The notes: generated by a model not told the origin, from the sequence alone. Positions 36,450 to 50,937 are shown, numbered from the stretch's first letter. The stretch: 64,000 nucleotides of DNA from Dillenia suffruticosa (GCA_033439265.1 JAVTVX010000024.1:992001-1056000), one strand, 5' to 3'. Numbers and translations are program-made.

Positions 36450-37318
36450 ATATGTATGTATGTATTGCTTTTTGTTCTAAAAAAAGTGAATGACCCACAC
36501 ATTATATTCTTTCCCTCCCAAAATCCATAATTCTCATAACCAACAACAATTAATTCCAAAATATCATTTTTAGAAATTTTAACAATAGATTTATATATAT
36601 ATATATATCTCTAAAAACTCAACTAATTCTATTTGAATAGTTGTGAGTTCCAATTTAAAGAATGACTTTTTCGATATTTATTTTTTTATTTTTAAAACTT
36701 AAATTTGAGATATTAGTTAAGAGAGTTTAGTATTTTATCACTAAATTTACATATCATTGATTAACAATAGAATTAATAAAACCCAAAATTTATCCCAAAT
36801 GGTATACAAATACAAATTGGAATACTTTATATTTCCAGATGCCTTCTGAGAGTCTACTTTCATGATAATGTAATTTGCTTTTCTCATGAATGCCTTGGGC
36901 ACGACTTGTAATAGATCAATGGACTAGATTTGATTAAATATGACTACCCAAGAGAGAATTATTGAAATAAATTAATTGAATTTATTATGCATAAAAAGAA
37001 TAGTATGCACTTCTTTTATGGCTACCCATCTTTGTATATAATCATAAATAGGGGGCGAATTGTGACTACGTGCATGGTGCATGGTGCATGGTGTCATTCT
37101 CGTGTCATGTTATCCCATTTTCAATTCTCTTATACCAATTATTGTACTCTTCATTCGTGCATGCAGGTGTCATTCTCCTTTGGACTTGGACTTGAAGTAC
37201 AAGAGGATGGGCCGGGTGTTCGGGAACAGTTCATTGATATATATTTTTCTTGGATGGTTTTAAATTTAAAATTTTATATAATCAACAGAGGTTTGTCCAG
37301 ACCTTCTCAATGATTGAA

Positions 37319-37351
<33 letters not shown>

Positions 37352-38445
37352 AATGATTCAACCTTTTCTCTGTAAGCTTTTTCTCATTTATTACAAGAAC
37401 GTGTGGTACATTGGAACAAGTGTACGCGATTGCATGCTTGTGAGTACTAAATATCATGCATGTTTGAACACGCAAGTAATTATCTCTATTTAAATTTAAT
37501 TAAATTTTAATCTCATTTTTTTAAATAATTTAATTTATTCGACGTCAGTTTTTTCATCAAAGTTAGTGGACTCAAGCTTATCTATTATATGAGAAATTTA
37601 ATTACTAATATAAAATAATTAAAAAATATTTACCATTAAACAAAATTTTACTAACATCCAAAGTCCTTTCTTAAGGTTATATACCGAGCGATATTACTCT
37701 CACTAAAAATATTAATCGTAAAGTTCAATAAATATTATATTAATTTGATATAATTTTATTAGTAAATTATATAATTAATAATTTATTTTATATAAAATAA
37801 TTGTAATTTTTATCCTATATATATAATGATATATATTTTTTCACTTAATTATTAATTGTCGTGTTATTGAATTAATTTGATTTGAATACTGTAAAACTCA
37901 AGTTACACGTAAATTTTTTTTATATTTATTTTTTTATTTTTAAGATTTCAATTAAAAATTTTGATTAAAAAATTTTAATATCTTAATGTTAAATCTATGG
38001 GAGGTTAGATATATATTTATATTAAAAATTTTCAATTTAAGGAAAAAAGGATTAATTAAGGAAAGTTCCAAATTAGGGAAATAAATTTGTTTCCTGGAAA
38101 TCTCAAGCAAATCCGACTCACCACGCCGGTCCCCGATTAAGATCGGCGTAGCATACGGATCCTATCCAGGTCAACTCAAAACAAATCCCATCGCTTTACG
38201 GCAAATTACCCGACATTAAACGACGTCGTATCCTCGTTAAAGAATAAGCTCGCCGAGTCAAATCCTCCACCAGTGTTTCTTTTGAGAAAGTCTCGCACTT
38301 CACGACATTAGAAACAAAACCCAGAATCTTTCATCAGTCCTATCATTGCTTGACGAAGGGGCGTCCCACTTTTGAATATAATAATTTTTATAAATAGGGT
38401 TTGGAAAATACAGGTTTGCTGTTGACGACGGCATTTTGAATTTCT

Positions 38446-38478
<33 letters not shown>

Positions 38479-38501
38479 TTTCTGTACAGAGGGAATCGAA
38501 A
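35270..38501. other. Intergenic DNA between divergent GT47 and M28 peptidase genes
   Basis: Shared upstream space of two divergently transcribed genes. It is mostly AT-rich, with (AT)n grading into (TATG)n at 36401-36461 and (TC)n at 37318-37345. A perfect palindrome ACGACGTCGT (core GACGTC, a possible bZIP site) lies at 38220-38229, about 280 bp before the M28 start codon. A GA run (about 38447-38476) is in that gene's leader. No other gene is recognised. Confidence 0.5.
36401..36461 (+). repeat. (AT)n grading into (TATG)n microsatellite
   Basis: A pure AT run, then 'tgtatgtatatatgtatgta' at about 36441-36463. Other AT runs lie at 10081-10101 and 40076-40097. Confidence 0.9.
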
Positions 38502-41500
38502 ATGGCGTCGAGGTATACAGCGGCGGATTTATCAGGTTTCAAGTGTCTGTCTTTGTTGGCGATTCTTTATGGGTTGATGTCGGCACTGATTTACCACATA
38601 GTCCACATGAAACATATCGAACCTTTAGGACTCGATGCTCCTCTCGATCGCTTCTCCGAAGGAAGAGCTCTCGAACATCTTCGGATTTTGTCTAAAGAAA
38701 TAGATGGTCGCCAAGTGAGTTGTCTTACTCTATCTTGATTAGTGTTATCAATGATCGATTGCTTGGTTTGGATTTTTTAAGGTTCTTTTGAATGTACTAC
38801 AGGATAAATTTAATGTTGTATGTTGTGGAATTCATTTTTTTTCCCTTCGAAATGTAACAATTTAACTATAATTTTACCTATTCTAGGAATGGGCAATTAG
38901 TGGGGGGCATTTATAACATTTGTAGTGATGCTTCCATTCTAACGTTTCACTATTATTAGCATATCATTGAACTGTTGTGTTGGAAATGTCTCAATCTCAA
39001 AATGGAACCATTTGGGGCATCCATTCAAGTACTAGTTTAGCTAGTTGGAGATTAACCTCTCTCTACAACCTCTGAGGTTCGTTCCTTGGCAGTTATTCTG
39101 GGGAGGTTTTGAGCCCTCATGAGATTTGCTTGCTTGTGGTTTTTGGGCCGGACCAAATGAGTCAAAAATCAAATGTACCAAATTCTATATTGCAGTCTAT
39201 ATCAAGAACAAATTCTATTCACAGTCTATATCAAGAAAATATCAGGAGCATTGACAGTAAAGTAATTTTGAAATGGTCAAATTAGCTTTCCTTAAAATTT
39301 TAAAATGTGCTGATTTAAACTGCCATATAGATGGTCAATGTTCCATTGCTCTTATGTGTGCCTAGAACTGATGCACAGATTCAAAAGGTAGTGGGTAAGA
39401 TTCTAAGCTCCCATCATTATCCAAAAGGGGAAAAAAAAGGGGAGAGAGAGAGAGAGAAAGCAGAAAAAAGAAGCCCTAAATTGGTGTTCACATCCACCGA
39501 TCAATAATTTTTTCATACATTCTTTTCCTTTGGGGAGGGGGTGGGGGTGGGGCATGGTGTGGTGGGGAGGTTGTGGAAGGAGTTGCAAAATTAATGCTTT
39601 TGTGTAATCATGTTCATAGGAAGGACGCCCTGGATTACTTCAGGCTGCACACTACATTAAAAGTCAGTTGGAGATGCTAAAGGAGCGAGCTGGACCCAAT
39701 ATTAGGTTTAAGTTTTCCCTACACAACTTTTGTCCATGTATGTGTCTTTTATATGGCTGTAATATTAGCTGATGGGAAGAAAAATGTTGTTTTTCTTATG
39801 CATTTTTTTTCCACGTTTTTTGATAGCTACCAGCTAGAATAACTCTTGAATGCTTCACGTCGCAGAGTTGAAGTCGAGGAAAATATTGTTGAGGGCTCAT
39901 TCAACATGGTATTTTTGGGTCATAGCATATCTCTGGCTTACCGAAATCACACAAATGTCATCATGAGGTGCTTGGTTTTTTTATCAATGTTTTTCTTCTA
40001 ATTCTATGAGAGTGGTATATTAGGGAGGTCACAAGAATACAATATGAGTTGGGAAGAGGAATCTTTTTTTTTATAATATATATATATATATATATATGAG
40101 ACAATAGCATACAAACTCAAGTAAAACATTGCTAACGGTGTCACAAAATTTGTTTAACTAATGTCTGTAGTCTCACTAATTAATTTGAATTGAAATGTAG
40201 AATATCATCTGCTGATGCACGGGATGATGATCCATCAGTTCTGGTGAATGGCCATTTTGATAGCCCACTTGGTTCTCCAGGTGCTGGCGACTGTGGATCA
40301 TGTGTTGGTGAGCTCATAAACTACCCTTATGTTGTGGTAGATAGTATTATGATCGTGAATATTTTCATTTGCTTTGATATATGTTTTATATTTATTTATT
40401 TTTGCAGTATCAATGCTGGAGCTGGGAAGACTTATTGTTGATTCTGGCTGGGTTCCCCCTCGACCAATCATTTTCCTGTTTAATGGTGCAGAAGAACTTT
40501 TTATGTTGGTAAATATCGTCTTTATTGTTGACTTATCTCCTTGTTTCTTCTCATAGTAGTTACTTATTAATTTGCTTATCTGCAGATGGGTTCTTTATTT
40601 GTTTGGGTTTATTTATTTATTTATAAATCTTTCACGGTTATGCTACCCTGTCATAGATGAAAGTTGCTCTGAATTTCTCTTCCATTGCTCCTCTATAGTA
40701 GATTTTTGCTCGTCTCTTGCCCGTTAGGCTTCTAAGACTATTAATCAAGCACTGCCATTGTCTTAATGGTTTCCATGATCCATAACTTTTGTTGATTCTT
40801 CCAAATAAAAGGGGGGAATTTTTGAAGCAAAAGAATTGATGTTGATTTGGGTTACACTTTAGGGTGCGCATGGTTTCATGAAGACACAAAGATGGCGTGA
40901 TACAATTGGAGCTTTTATAAATGTTGAGGCATCTGGGACAGGAGGTCCAGGTTGGGTTATTGACTGGTTCTACATTTTCTTCTGTTAACAGCTTCCTACT
41001 GTTTAGTTGGTTGTAATAGCCGTATCTTTCCCTTGTTTTGTGCTGTTTCCTCATGGTTGGTCGCTATTTAATTAGAAAATTGCATCTTTGTTACTGATCT
41101 AAACTGTAAGGTTCTATATTATGCCCACGGTGGTCTAATTCACACTTTAACAGATTTGGTCTGCCAGTCTGGGCCTGGTTCTTGGCCTTCCGCTGTCTAT
41201 TCTCAATCAGCGAAACATCCAATGGCAAATAGTGCTGCTCAGGTTTTAGTCTACTTCTTCTTCCCTCTCCTTTGAACAGCTTTATAGAGGTTACATGAGG
41301 CACTGATCCTGGAGTTAAACTGTCAAATATAAATCTCATGGAATCTTGGATGAGGGGACATAGTTTTCATTTGTGCTCCCTTCCATCAGCCCCCTATTCA
41401 TGATTTCCTTATCTTTTAAGGGCTCCCTCCATGTTGTAGTGGTAACTTGAGCAGCTAATTATGCTCTTGTATTTGATTTGCTCTTTATTTTCAGGATGTT

Positions 41501-44500
41501 TTTCCTGTTATTCCGGGAGATACAGATTACAGAATATTTGCAGAGGATTCCGCTGACATTCCTGGACTGGATATCATATTTATACTTGGTGGTTATTTCT
41601 ATCACACTGCCTCGGACACCATGGAGAGACTATTGTATGCATTACACCTGCTATTTTTGGTACAGATTTGCTTCATTTGGTTTTGAGTATCACCTGATCT
41701 TGATTCTATTTATCTTATACCTTGAATTTCTGCAAACCAGACCTGGAAGCATTCAAGCACGTGGACACAATTTGTTCAGCTTAATTGAGGCTTTCTCGAG
41801 TTCCCCTGAGCTAAGAAATGCACAAGATAGGAAATCTCTTGCAGATTCTGCATACAGTTCTAGCACGGAGCGTGGTGTTTTCTTTGATTACTTGTCAGCG
41901 TTCATGGTATAATATAAAATTCCAGAGTATTTAATACCTGTTGCTCTTGAAATATTTCATTCACTATTTATAGTGCTGTTTGATCCCAGTAACCTTTTTT
42001 CCTTTTCCTGTTGCAATCATGAATGCTGCAGGTATTTTATTCAAAAAAGCAAGCTTTGATACTTCACTGTATTCCTATGGTCATCTTTATTCTGATGCCA
42101 CTATTGAAGTGTTTATTGACCCCTGGATCGCATTCATTGTTTGGAACGTTGTCTAACTACATGAAAGGTAGGATGTTGGTGCTCATTCTTAGATTTCAAA
42201 TGCCTCATAAAGATAGTCTTCTCTTTTTAGTTATATGCATTATTACTTTGTGCTACTTGTTTGAAGCAGATTTGAACATGGGATGATGTTCCATTTTTGA
42301 ACTTCAATTTATGGAAATTCAACATTGTTTTTTCAATTTCTGATTGTTCAGGAATGTTGTTTCATGCCATTGGGATTATCCTGGCAATTCTTGTTCCTAT
42401 TGTTTTCGCAATAATCAGATTGCTATTTGCACGTCATGCCATGAGCTGGTAAGCGTTAATCCCATCTTCTTTCTCAATTTTCTGTCACCTTTCCTCCCTC
42501 TTTTCCTCGTATGCCTTCATTTTTTCTTATTTCTTTTCATTGTAATTTCTTGGGGGGTGGAAGGGAGGGGATGCAATCATACTCCCATTCCATATCCCTG
42601 TAACAATGCTTGCTTATGCTCTAACAAAGTCCTCACTGTCACACTGTTTCTTGTGAAAAAGTTGTTCTTGCTGCATGATGTACATTGCAAGGAGTAAAAG
42701 ATATGGTTGTGATGTGGAGGTGGCAACAGCAATGGACCTAACTTTGTGGTCATTTGAATCGAAGAGAGTAATCAGAACATGTATGAATCAATAGTATGGT
42801 TGTAACAGCCCATGCCGGTAAAAGCAGGGAAACCATCTCTGCCGACCTTTATAGGGAGTGTAATGCACTTTTGTGTCTGTTCAATACATTATGGTTTAAA
42901 AGGTCATAATCCGATGTATATTATAGATCTGCACATGGAGTGTTGAGGTTGGGCCAGATGTCTTGATTTTACTGCTCTCTCATTTCAATACATGTTAAAT
43001 CATGATTCGATCATATTGGCTGTCGTCTAATGCTTTGATTAATGTTCTAGATTTAAAATTCCATAAATAATTTAAAACTTTTTTCGCTTCTCAATGGGCT
43101 CGTAGTTGATTCATACTCAAGCTAGAAACATTGGGATGACCTTTTGGCTTCAACAGTTCTTAGCTCATCTTGATGCAGGTTTGCTCGTCCATACTTGGCT
43201 TTTTTGATGTTCGTCCCTAGCTCACTGGTTGGTCTTTTGATTCCAAGATTTGTTTCAGCTCATAGAACATCAACAGAGGTACATTCTTGTGTCTTTATTG
43301 ACTTTGGTGCAAAATGATAGTAAGTTTTAGTTGCAGCTGATGCTAATTATAGGTTCTATATGTTTCCCTTAATGATTCCTATATCATTCCTTATATCCTT
43401 GTTTGGACAAGACTTTTGGAATGGCTGAGGAGCTGGATATCCAAGATCCATCCCGGTTGGTAGGCCTTTCCCCAAAAGGTTTGCCTATCTAATCAAAAAA
43501 TTAATTGCAAAATTTTATAGTGGATTCACAATTAGTGGACAGCAGCTATAATGACTATCACCAAAGTCCACATCGCCTGACTTAACAGCCAACAGCCTCT
43601 ATTGAACTTTTTTTGCCACTACCACCACTGTGTATTGGCCATTCTGGCCATCAAATTCTGTTTAGGACTGTTATGGGTGTGTTAGGGGCAACAGTATGCT
43701 GTTACAGGGGGTCTGTAATTTGGCTTTCATCCACTTGGAGCCTTCAGTGTTACTTTCTCAAAAGACCTGCAGTGCGCATCTAAATTTCTTTATTTCTGAA
43801 AATAGCTTGAACCTAATCCTCGCATATTGCTTCAACATAGTGTTGCTAAGCCAATGGGATGGATGTTTTATATATTTGCGGCAACCCCTTGGGGGGGATG
43901 TTTCATACATGTGCCAGCATCTTTAGTCTTTTCCTTGGGGGGGCTGAGACTTAGTAGGATAAATGACTACTGATTTTTTGATTAAGCATACTATTTTGTA
44001 GGCTCTATCCTATGAAGCAAGGTTTTGGGGAGCATTTGGACTGTATGCTCTCATGACGTTGGTAAGTTCTTTGTAACTTTTTTGCCATTTGAATTGCATC
44101 ACATGAATGAACATGACAAATTGCATCAGAGTTCAAAATGTATCATCCCAATGACTCTAAGATTTTAATGGCTAAAGTATCTTGACTAAATGCAGGCTTA
44201 TCTTTCAGCTGGTCTTGGAGGAGGTTTCTTGACCTTTTTCTTTGCAGCTGCCATGCTCCCTGCATGGATTTCCTTCTGCGTATTTATGAAAATTTTCGGC
44301 ACCCAATCATTGAGGTACAACTCATTTTCCTCCAGCTTACATATTTCCGCTATGTTATAGTAAAAACTCTAGTCTTCTTCCCCTTATGATGAGAAATGTT
44401 AGTGGCAAAGCTGGTGAAGGTTGTAAAAATTTGTGGCATTTGGATTTCCAATGAGATTGGGCAATATTTTCACACTGCAATCCATGCTTCCTTTCTAGTA

Positions 44501-47500
44501 ATTGTGTCTGATCATCTGTCTCTCCTTTTTACTAATGACTCCTGTTAAAATGTTCATCTTTTTATTATTTTTTTTTGGGGGTGGGGGTGGGTGGGGGGCA
44601 TTCTTATAGAGTCACTTTCTCAGGCTGTTCTTACAGATTTTCCTTTACTCCTTAACTGATGTTAAGCTCCCACAGATATGTAGTCACATAAATCTTTGGA
44701 TGATCCATGCATTCTTTACTTGGTTTTTCCCATTTCGATTGTATCAATGACTTAACGTGACGTAATTTGAAATGTTTCTGTCTAATACAGTTTTTCCTTT
44801 CAGGTCGACTATGGGTTATGTGATACCTCTGATTCCATGCCTTCTGTACTCACTTTATTTTGGTGGGCTTCTTGTCCTGTTCTTGATTGAAAAAATGGGC
44901 ATGATGGGATCTCTTCCACCTCCTTATGGTTTGTTCTACAAATTCATGTCACCAATTTTCTTAGTATTCAGTTGCAATTTCTGCTTTAGCTTCTTTTAAG
45001 AGCGAAATGCTTTTGTTGGGTTAATGACAAGACTATTTGGGTAATTCCAAACTCCATTTCTGTTTCGATAGTTGCTGTCAAACTTTATAAACTTGGTCTC
45101 TTTCCTGTTCTGTAGCTGGAATAATTTGATAAAACTGCTTTTTTTTTTCTTTTATATTCGTTTTTTCCATCTACAGTGGGCCCTTTCTGGTTGTCCATTA
45201 TGCCAAAGTTTAGGGAGTTTGTTCATATTGTATCTCCATGTTTTCCAATTTCTTCTTCCTTTGAACGAGGTCCCATGATGCTAAAGGTCACATATATACT
45301 AAGCCTTATGACCACCCTATTTATGCATGACTGATTTTAAGAAATCACTTGTGGAACAAATTCTGCTAAAAGGGTCTGAATCTAGTTGTCAGTAAAATTT
45401 TTTGAATTTTTTGAATTTTTTTCTGTAGAAATGTCACTATCGTGAGATATCTGCATCATGATACTTGGTTCTTTTGCTATTGGCATTGAACAGTTTGCCA
45501 TTTGGGACAGACATTTATTGAGAGTAGTTTCAGCTTAAACTATTCATCATGTAACAAAATTGAAGAGATTTTCTCTAATTGTAGTATTCCATCATGGTTT
45601 GCAGGTTATTTTGTCCCTGATATTGTAGTGGCAGCAATAGTTGGCATTACAGTTGGTTGGAGTGTGGGCCCCTTAATACCTATTCTTGGACATTGGTTGG
45701 CCAGAAAAGCTGTTGTGCAATTCTTGTTGCATCTTAGTGTGCTTGCACTTGCTCTTTCATCTCAGTTCTTCCCATACAGCACAGCTGCACCTAAAAGGGT
45801 CGTGTTTCAGCATAGAGTTCTGACTGCAGGTATATCATTAACCAGAGAAATGCCTTGTATGAAAGTGCTTAAAAAAAAAACATATATAGCAAGAACACAT
45901 AACAAATAGAGCGGAAAACACTCTGGGGGTCTTTACATCTCTGTGTGGAAGAAAGAGAAAAGAAATAATGGTGTCTGAAAATGCCATGCAAATTACATTT
46001 GTCAAAGTTCCTTAATCATTGGACTTCTTTCTCAAATTTTGTAATATGTTCTTACGGTGTACTCTAAAATGTCTCTTGTTTTGACTTTGCAGATGCTGGT
46101 CAGCTTCTGAATTCGAGTTATGAATTTTCCGTGGTGGACTCCAATTCGTTACTGTTTCTCTTCAAAAATGCTCCTGAAGCAGCAAAGGCACTTAATATCA
46201 GTCCTGATTTGTCATATGTAACCACTGATCAGTCCCTAAGGGAAAGTTGGCTGGTAAGTAACTACGAATAGTCTGTTTCTACAACCTTTGTAAATTATTA
46301 GAGTTCCTTGAATTTCTTTATGCACTAAAGGAATTTTAAATGAATTGACCTTTGGATTAGATGGTTGCAGCATTCCGTATTGTTGCCCTCTTGTTTTCCT
46401 AGACAAAGAATCTCTTCCAATTCGGGAGGCGATGCACCGTCCAAGTTGCAGCGATTCAAATAGCAATTACAGCTTCACTTTATTGTGTGTGATGTTGTCA
46501 TACCAAATGCTAAATCTGGATAATTGTGCAATGTTGTCATACCTAATGCAAAGTCTGGATAATTAATCTTGTCTAAATTTTGTATATCTTAAGTTTGACT
46601 ATTAAATATTTTCTTGTGGTCATAACACGATGGTTGTTTCTGTTGCAGGCAATTTTTCCAGTATCTTTCTTGTTTTCACGAAGCTTGAAGTTCCCAGCTA
46701 GAAGTGATGAGATTCTAAAGCAATTCAACACTTTTCCTCATATATCAACTTACAAGCCCCAAACAGTGTCCAGCTATGGATCTCGAAGAATTTATTTGGA
46801 TTTTCAATTAGGGTAAGTGGAAAGAACTCCGCATGTGTTTAGCAGATGCTTTTTATATGTCATGCATCTGTAGTCATCCTGATTGCCATCATATGGATAC
46901 AAAAGGGTTGTTTTATGGAACCCCCTTCGATAATGATGGATATGCTTATGCGCTTATTGTATTACTTAGTTGTTGCATCAGTCCCAAAACACTTCAAATG
47001 TGGGCATTTTCTATCATGTTAAGCTGGGAGTTTTTTTTTTAAGGGGTGAATCGATGCTTTATCTTGCTATTTTGGTGCTAAACATGTAATCACTGCATAA
47101 GCATAAGAATCATTTTTTATGCCTGCATTCAACAAAGGAAGATCCAAGTGATTGCATGTTGTCTGTTTCATCATCTTGTTGATCGTGGAGATTATACATA
47201 AGAAAGTTTACGGGTCTTTAATGTATATATTGACCCAGGGTTCATAGTTTCTATCTTGTTTGTGCGCCCTTGCAGTTCTTTAAGGGAGGTTTGGGTTGCA
47301 GTTCTTAACATTACTGGTCCTCTATCTGGTTGGTCATTTGCAGACGGTGCGCTACCAGGTGCTGTATGCATTTTTTTTTTATGCCTTCTATTGACTTTAC
47401 TATTAACTATTCAGAGCATGACGCTTTCTGTTCTAATGATAAATTGCAGCACCTGAAGCAGTAGATGGTGGCCCACCATCTTATATACTAAGACTAAGTG

Positions 47501-48453
47501 GATCTAGCCACTTGGAATGGGTTTTCTGGTTGGAGGTACAAACTAGATTTGCACGATATAGATCTAATTCCAAGTCCCTATATAGACTGCATTAACTGCA
47601 CATGGCCCCATTTACTGGCACTTACTGTATACTGTTCCTTTTCTTTTTTTCTTTTTTCTTGTTCCTTTTCTTTCTTTTTTTTGGGGGGGGGGGGTGTTTC
47701 TTCCCGTGGTGATTGAGCCATTTAATAGGAGTGGTTCTCGCCGTGACCCATAGACACCCCTAACCTAATACTGGCAAAATCTGAGGGCAGGACCTCTTGA
47801 TATTATCTCAAAAACCTTTTACCACCTGAACTAGCGAACACCACAACTTTATATTGTACAAAGGGTTGTGAGACCATCTTGGCATCCTTTTACACATTCA
47901 GATACAACCACTTTCTATACTAGGGTTTTGTATGATCTACTTTCGCATCCTTTCTTCACCTCTTTTGCCCCATCTCATCCCACGGTTATCATCTTGGTCA
48001 AAGCTGATCCCAATGCACTTTGCCATTGTGCCCTTTCTTTATCCTCGCATTCCCATACTCGTGGAACTGTGCCCTGATCAGTAGTGACTATTTTGCAATG
48101 AATAGTTTAGGTCATTCTCATTCAATTATCAGCTTGTACCGACCATGATTGGCAAATACTTTTATCATTCTCTGTGTGACTCTGCTTTCACTCTTAAAGA
48201 TAATAGTAACACGCTATCTGTGGACTGCTGAAATAAGACTATAGGTCTCATCTATTTTTGCAGCAGATTTAGTTCTTTTCTTTTTGGTGTTTGTTTATGG
48301 AAACTGCAGGCTAGCAATTCTGAACCTTTAAGAGTGGAAGTTGCAGTCCTAGAGCAGCAATTAACTGAAGAAGCAAAGAAGTTGAAAGGCCTTTTCCCAA
48401 GTTGGGTGGATATCATTGCTTACTCAAGCTTCATGTCCGGTTATACTTTCTAA
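38502..48453 (+). CDS. ERMP1-like M28 zinc metallopeptidase (ER membrane)
   Basis: 21 exons: 38502-38714, 39620-39705, 39866-39967, 40201-40307, 40408-40508, 40863-40950, 41154-41242, 41495-41634, 41741-41906, 42032-42167, 42352-42448, 43179-43278, 44002-44061, 44196-44314, 44804-44928, 45605-45829, 46093-46253, 46649-46812, 47276-47358, 47450-47535, 48310-48453. Total 2592 nt, 863 residues, every junction in phase. An N-terminal helix (about residues 15-36) precedes a lumenal M28 peptidase with zinc ligands and catalytic residues in NGHFDSPLGSPGAGDCGSCV, FNGAEELFM, NVEASGTGGPD and GGYFYHTASDTMERL. Then follow several membrane helices (LILHCIPMVIFILMPLL, FHAIGIILAILVPIVFAIIR, and more) and a lumenal C-terminal domain. 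This is the ER metallopeptidase 1 family layout (At1g67420 type; human ERMP1 about 900 residues). Substrates are unknown. The ATG context (gaaaATGGCG) is good. Confidence 0.95.
47640..48240. other. Unannotated insert-like stretch in M28 intron 20
   Basis: Intron 20 (47536-48309) contains a T-rich to G-rich tract (about 47638-47693) and then sequence such as 'cccatagacacccctaac' that looks unlike neighbouring introns and may be inserted DNA. No terminal repeats or coding sequence were identified. Confidence 0.3.
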
Positions 48454-49828
48454 TTTCGCTTCCCATACCGCCTTAATCCAAAGGTCGTCATTATTTCAAA
48501 AGCAGATGTATGACACTGTCCCATGAAATCAATACAACTTGGTCTTCATTGCCTGTTCTGTCTTTGTGTCTCTCAGTTCCTTCCATTATATTTTTTTCAA
48601 TTGCAAAAGCAAAATGAAGGAAGCGGGGAAATTGCAAACAGCATAGTCCCAACCTTATCTCTCTTCTTCCCCTCCCCCCTTCTCTCTCTCACTCTCTCTC
48701 TCAATAGCCAAACATAATTCCAACATGTGACTGCAGGTTGGTGGCTGAAATAGTTTAAAAAGAACTTTTCTGTTGATTTGATTATTATTATTATTATTAT
48801 TTTATAAACTATCATTATTCAATAATAATATTAAATTTGATTTGATTCAAATTGATTTTTAAGAGATAAAATTTTTTTAACGTCTATTTTAATCATACAT
48901 AAAATTCAAAATTAAGACTTTATTTAAGGTTATCGTTACCGCCCAATGCATCATGTAGGCGTTGGTCAGCCTCTTTGATTATAAGTTGCAGAACTTGTGA
49001 GTTTGACCGAAATTTGAGGCAAATATTAGAGCCTTTGAATTAGAAATCATCTCTATTTTAAAGAAAGAAAGTGTTTCGGATAACATTAGGTGAAAGAGTT
49101 GTCTTCATTGAAGTTACAGAGTAAATTACACATAAAATATATTTAAATAAACAAAATATTAATAAGTATCCTTGTCTTTAGGCGATATTGCATAAAAAGG
49201 TATAAATGTTTTCCACGAATAGGAACCATCAGGGTCTAATTTTATCTCTATCGAAAATTCGAAAATTATCGTTTGCTCGTATTATTGTTACGTCTTTAAT
49301 TTTTGTAATAATTATTTGAGAATTTGATTTCAAAAATTTTAGTAAAATATTTAATGAAAGGTTCTATTTTCTACTATCTTCTTAATTTTAGATTTGAATA
49401 TTAAAATAATTATATGATCAGACTAAATAGATTTTTTAAAAGAAAATTTTCTCTCGTCTGCATGGGAATATACCTCAACATACTACTGCAAATAACCTTA
49501 ATCTTTCGTGAAATTTTTTATCATTTTTGGAAGATGTAATCATAGTATATTTACACATATCAAATTTAATTTTGGATAGACGATATCCCCTTAAAAAAAA
49601 AAGATTTAGGTTTTGGTAAGTACTTTCCTCGGTTCATAGAAAAGGATTGGACTATCCAACGACAGTCAAATTAGTAAAATATGATAAATCTGTTAATTAA
49701 ATCTCAGATTTAAAATTTGAGAATAAAAAAAATTATACTGAAAAATCTGCTAAATAATATTTCATAAATATTTGAATTGAATTAGTTAGAAAATGATTTC
49801 TGATACGGTAACAAAAGGGCCAGGCCGG
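48454..49828. other. Intergenic DNA between M28 peptidase and RPL17-2
   Basis: M28 3' flank with CT-rich sequence (48660-48705) and an (ATT)n run (48780-48802), then AT-rich DNA. From about 49460 the sequence is alignable with copy 1 from about 10430, marking the left edge of the second block copy. No gene is recognised. Confidence 0.55.
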
Positions 49829-49895
49829 TGGGCTTACGAAGAAAAGCCCAGCCCAATGATTGCTGAACTAGGGTTTCGCATTGGTGGCTATAAAA
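49829..49895 (+). promoter_or_regulatory. RPL17-2 core promoter, motifs retained
   Basis: Site II-type TGGGCT at 49829-49834, two AGCCCA motifs (its reverse form) at 49845-49850 and 49850-49855, telo-box TAGGGTTT at 49869-49876 and TATAAAA at 49889-49895. Order and spacing match RPL17-1. The promoter thus looks functional even though the reading frame is broken. Confidence 0.68.
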
Positions 49896-50766
49896 TCATA
49901 CATCATCTCTTTCTTGTTCTTCTGCGAACCCTTGTCACTCTTCGCCGACGCGGTAGCAGAACCCCATCAGACGCCGCCATGGTACCTCTTTCTTCTTCTT
50001 TGGGTTTTCTTCCTCTTCTTCAAATTCATGTTCTTGGGGGTCTGATTTCCTGTTCTTTCTTCAGGTGAAGTACTCCAGAGAACCCGACAATCCCACCTAG
50101 TGTGAGCATCTCTTGCTCTCTCTCTCTCTCTCTCTCTCTCTGTCCATATGTTCCCTCGCTCTCTATCTTGCTTTGCTTTGATCTAATAAAGTTTTTTTGT
50201 TGATTTTTGTTAATGGGTGCAGCCTGCAAGGCCAGGGGTTCCGATCTTCGTGTTCATTTCAAGGTACTTTTGGAACGATAGTGTATAGCGTTCTGAGATC
50301 TTGTGTTGTTGTGCAGCCCTAGGGTTTGTTTGAACTCTGCATTGGAAAATGTTGAATACATATATACGTGTATACGTGAGTGTTGGAATATATCACTCAT
50401 GGTTAGATAGCCCTATGCTGGTTAATTTTGAGTGGTTTTTCATTTTTTGTAGTCGATGATAATAATCATAGGGTTTAAAATGCGAATTTCCTTTTCTATG
50501 ATGCTTTTATTACTTATCAGGGTCGAATGATTGCTGCCAAATTGTTCTTATTTTGTTTCCATTACATGATCCAATGTCATAGGTTGTTAACATATGTTGC
50601 ACCAACAAAACTAAAGCCAACCGGCCTCGTAACTTTTGATAGTGTAGAACTTCTATAACTTCTCTTGTTACCGTGTTTGTTTATAGTCAGATCTACTTGC
50701 CCCTTTTCTCTACCACAAACCATACATAGTGCAGCCTCAATAACTATTTTTTTTTTGTTCCAAGAA

Positions 50767-50907
50767 CCTGATGATAAAAGCAGGGGTCCATTTAAATTGT
50801 CTGATTGGGTCCTTCGTAAACTTCAGGGAGATCACTTGCATCATTATTGGGTGAACCGCTGTTATTCTTCTCTAGTGACTCAAGGTTCAGTAAATGATGG
50901 AACAACA
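50767..50907 (+). ncRNA. H/ACA snoRNA unit 1 in RPL17-2 intron 3
   Basis: Nearly identical to the unit at 11789 in stems and boxes: CCTGA/TCAGG, GGGGTCC...GGGTCCT, pocket strand CGTAAACT, H box AGATCA, TGAACC...GGTTCA, ACA at 50902-50904. It appears intact although the host gene cannot make uL22. Confidence 0.78.
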
Positions 50908-50937
50908 GAACCAACTTGTCTTATTTGTTACTTTTAA

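Noticed and set aside
38436-38501. Glu/Arg-rich extension of the M28 peptidase
   Set aside because: It is encoded by the GA microsatellite and begins at TTG. The ATG at 38502 has a strong context and fits the family N-terminus.
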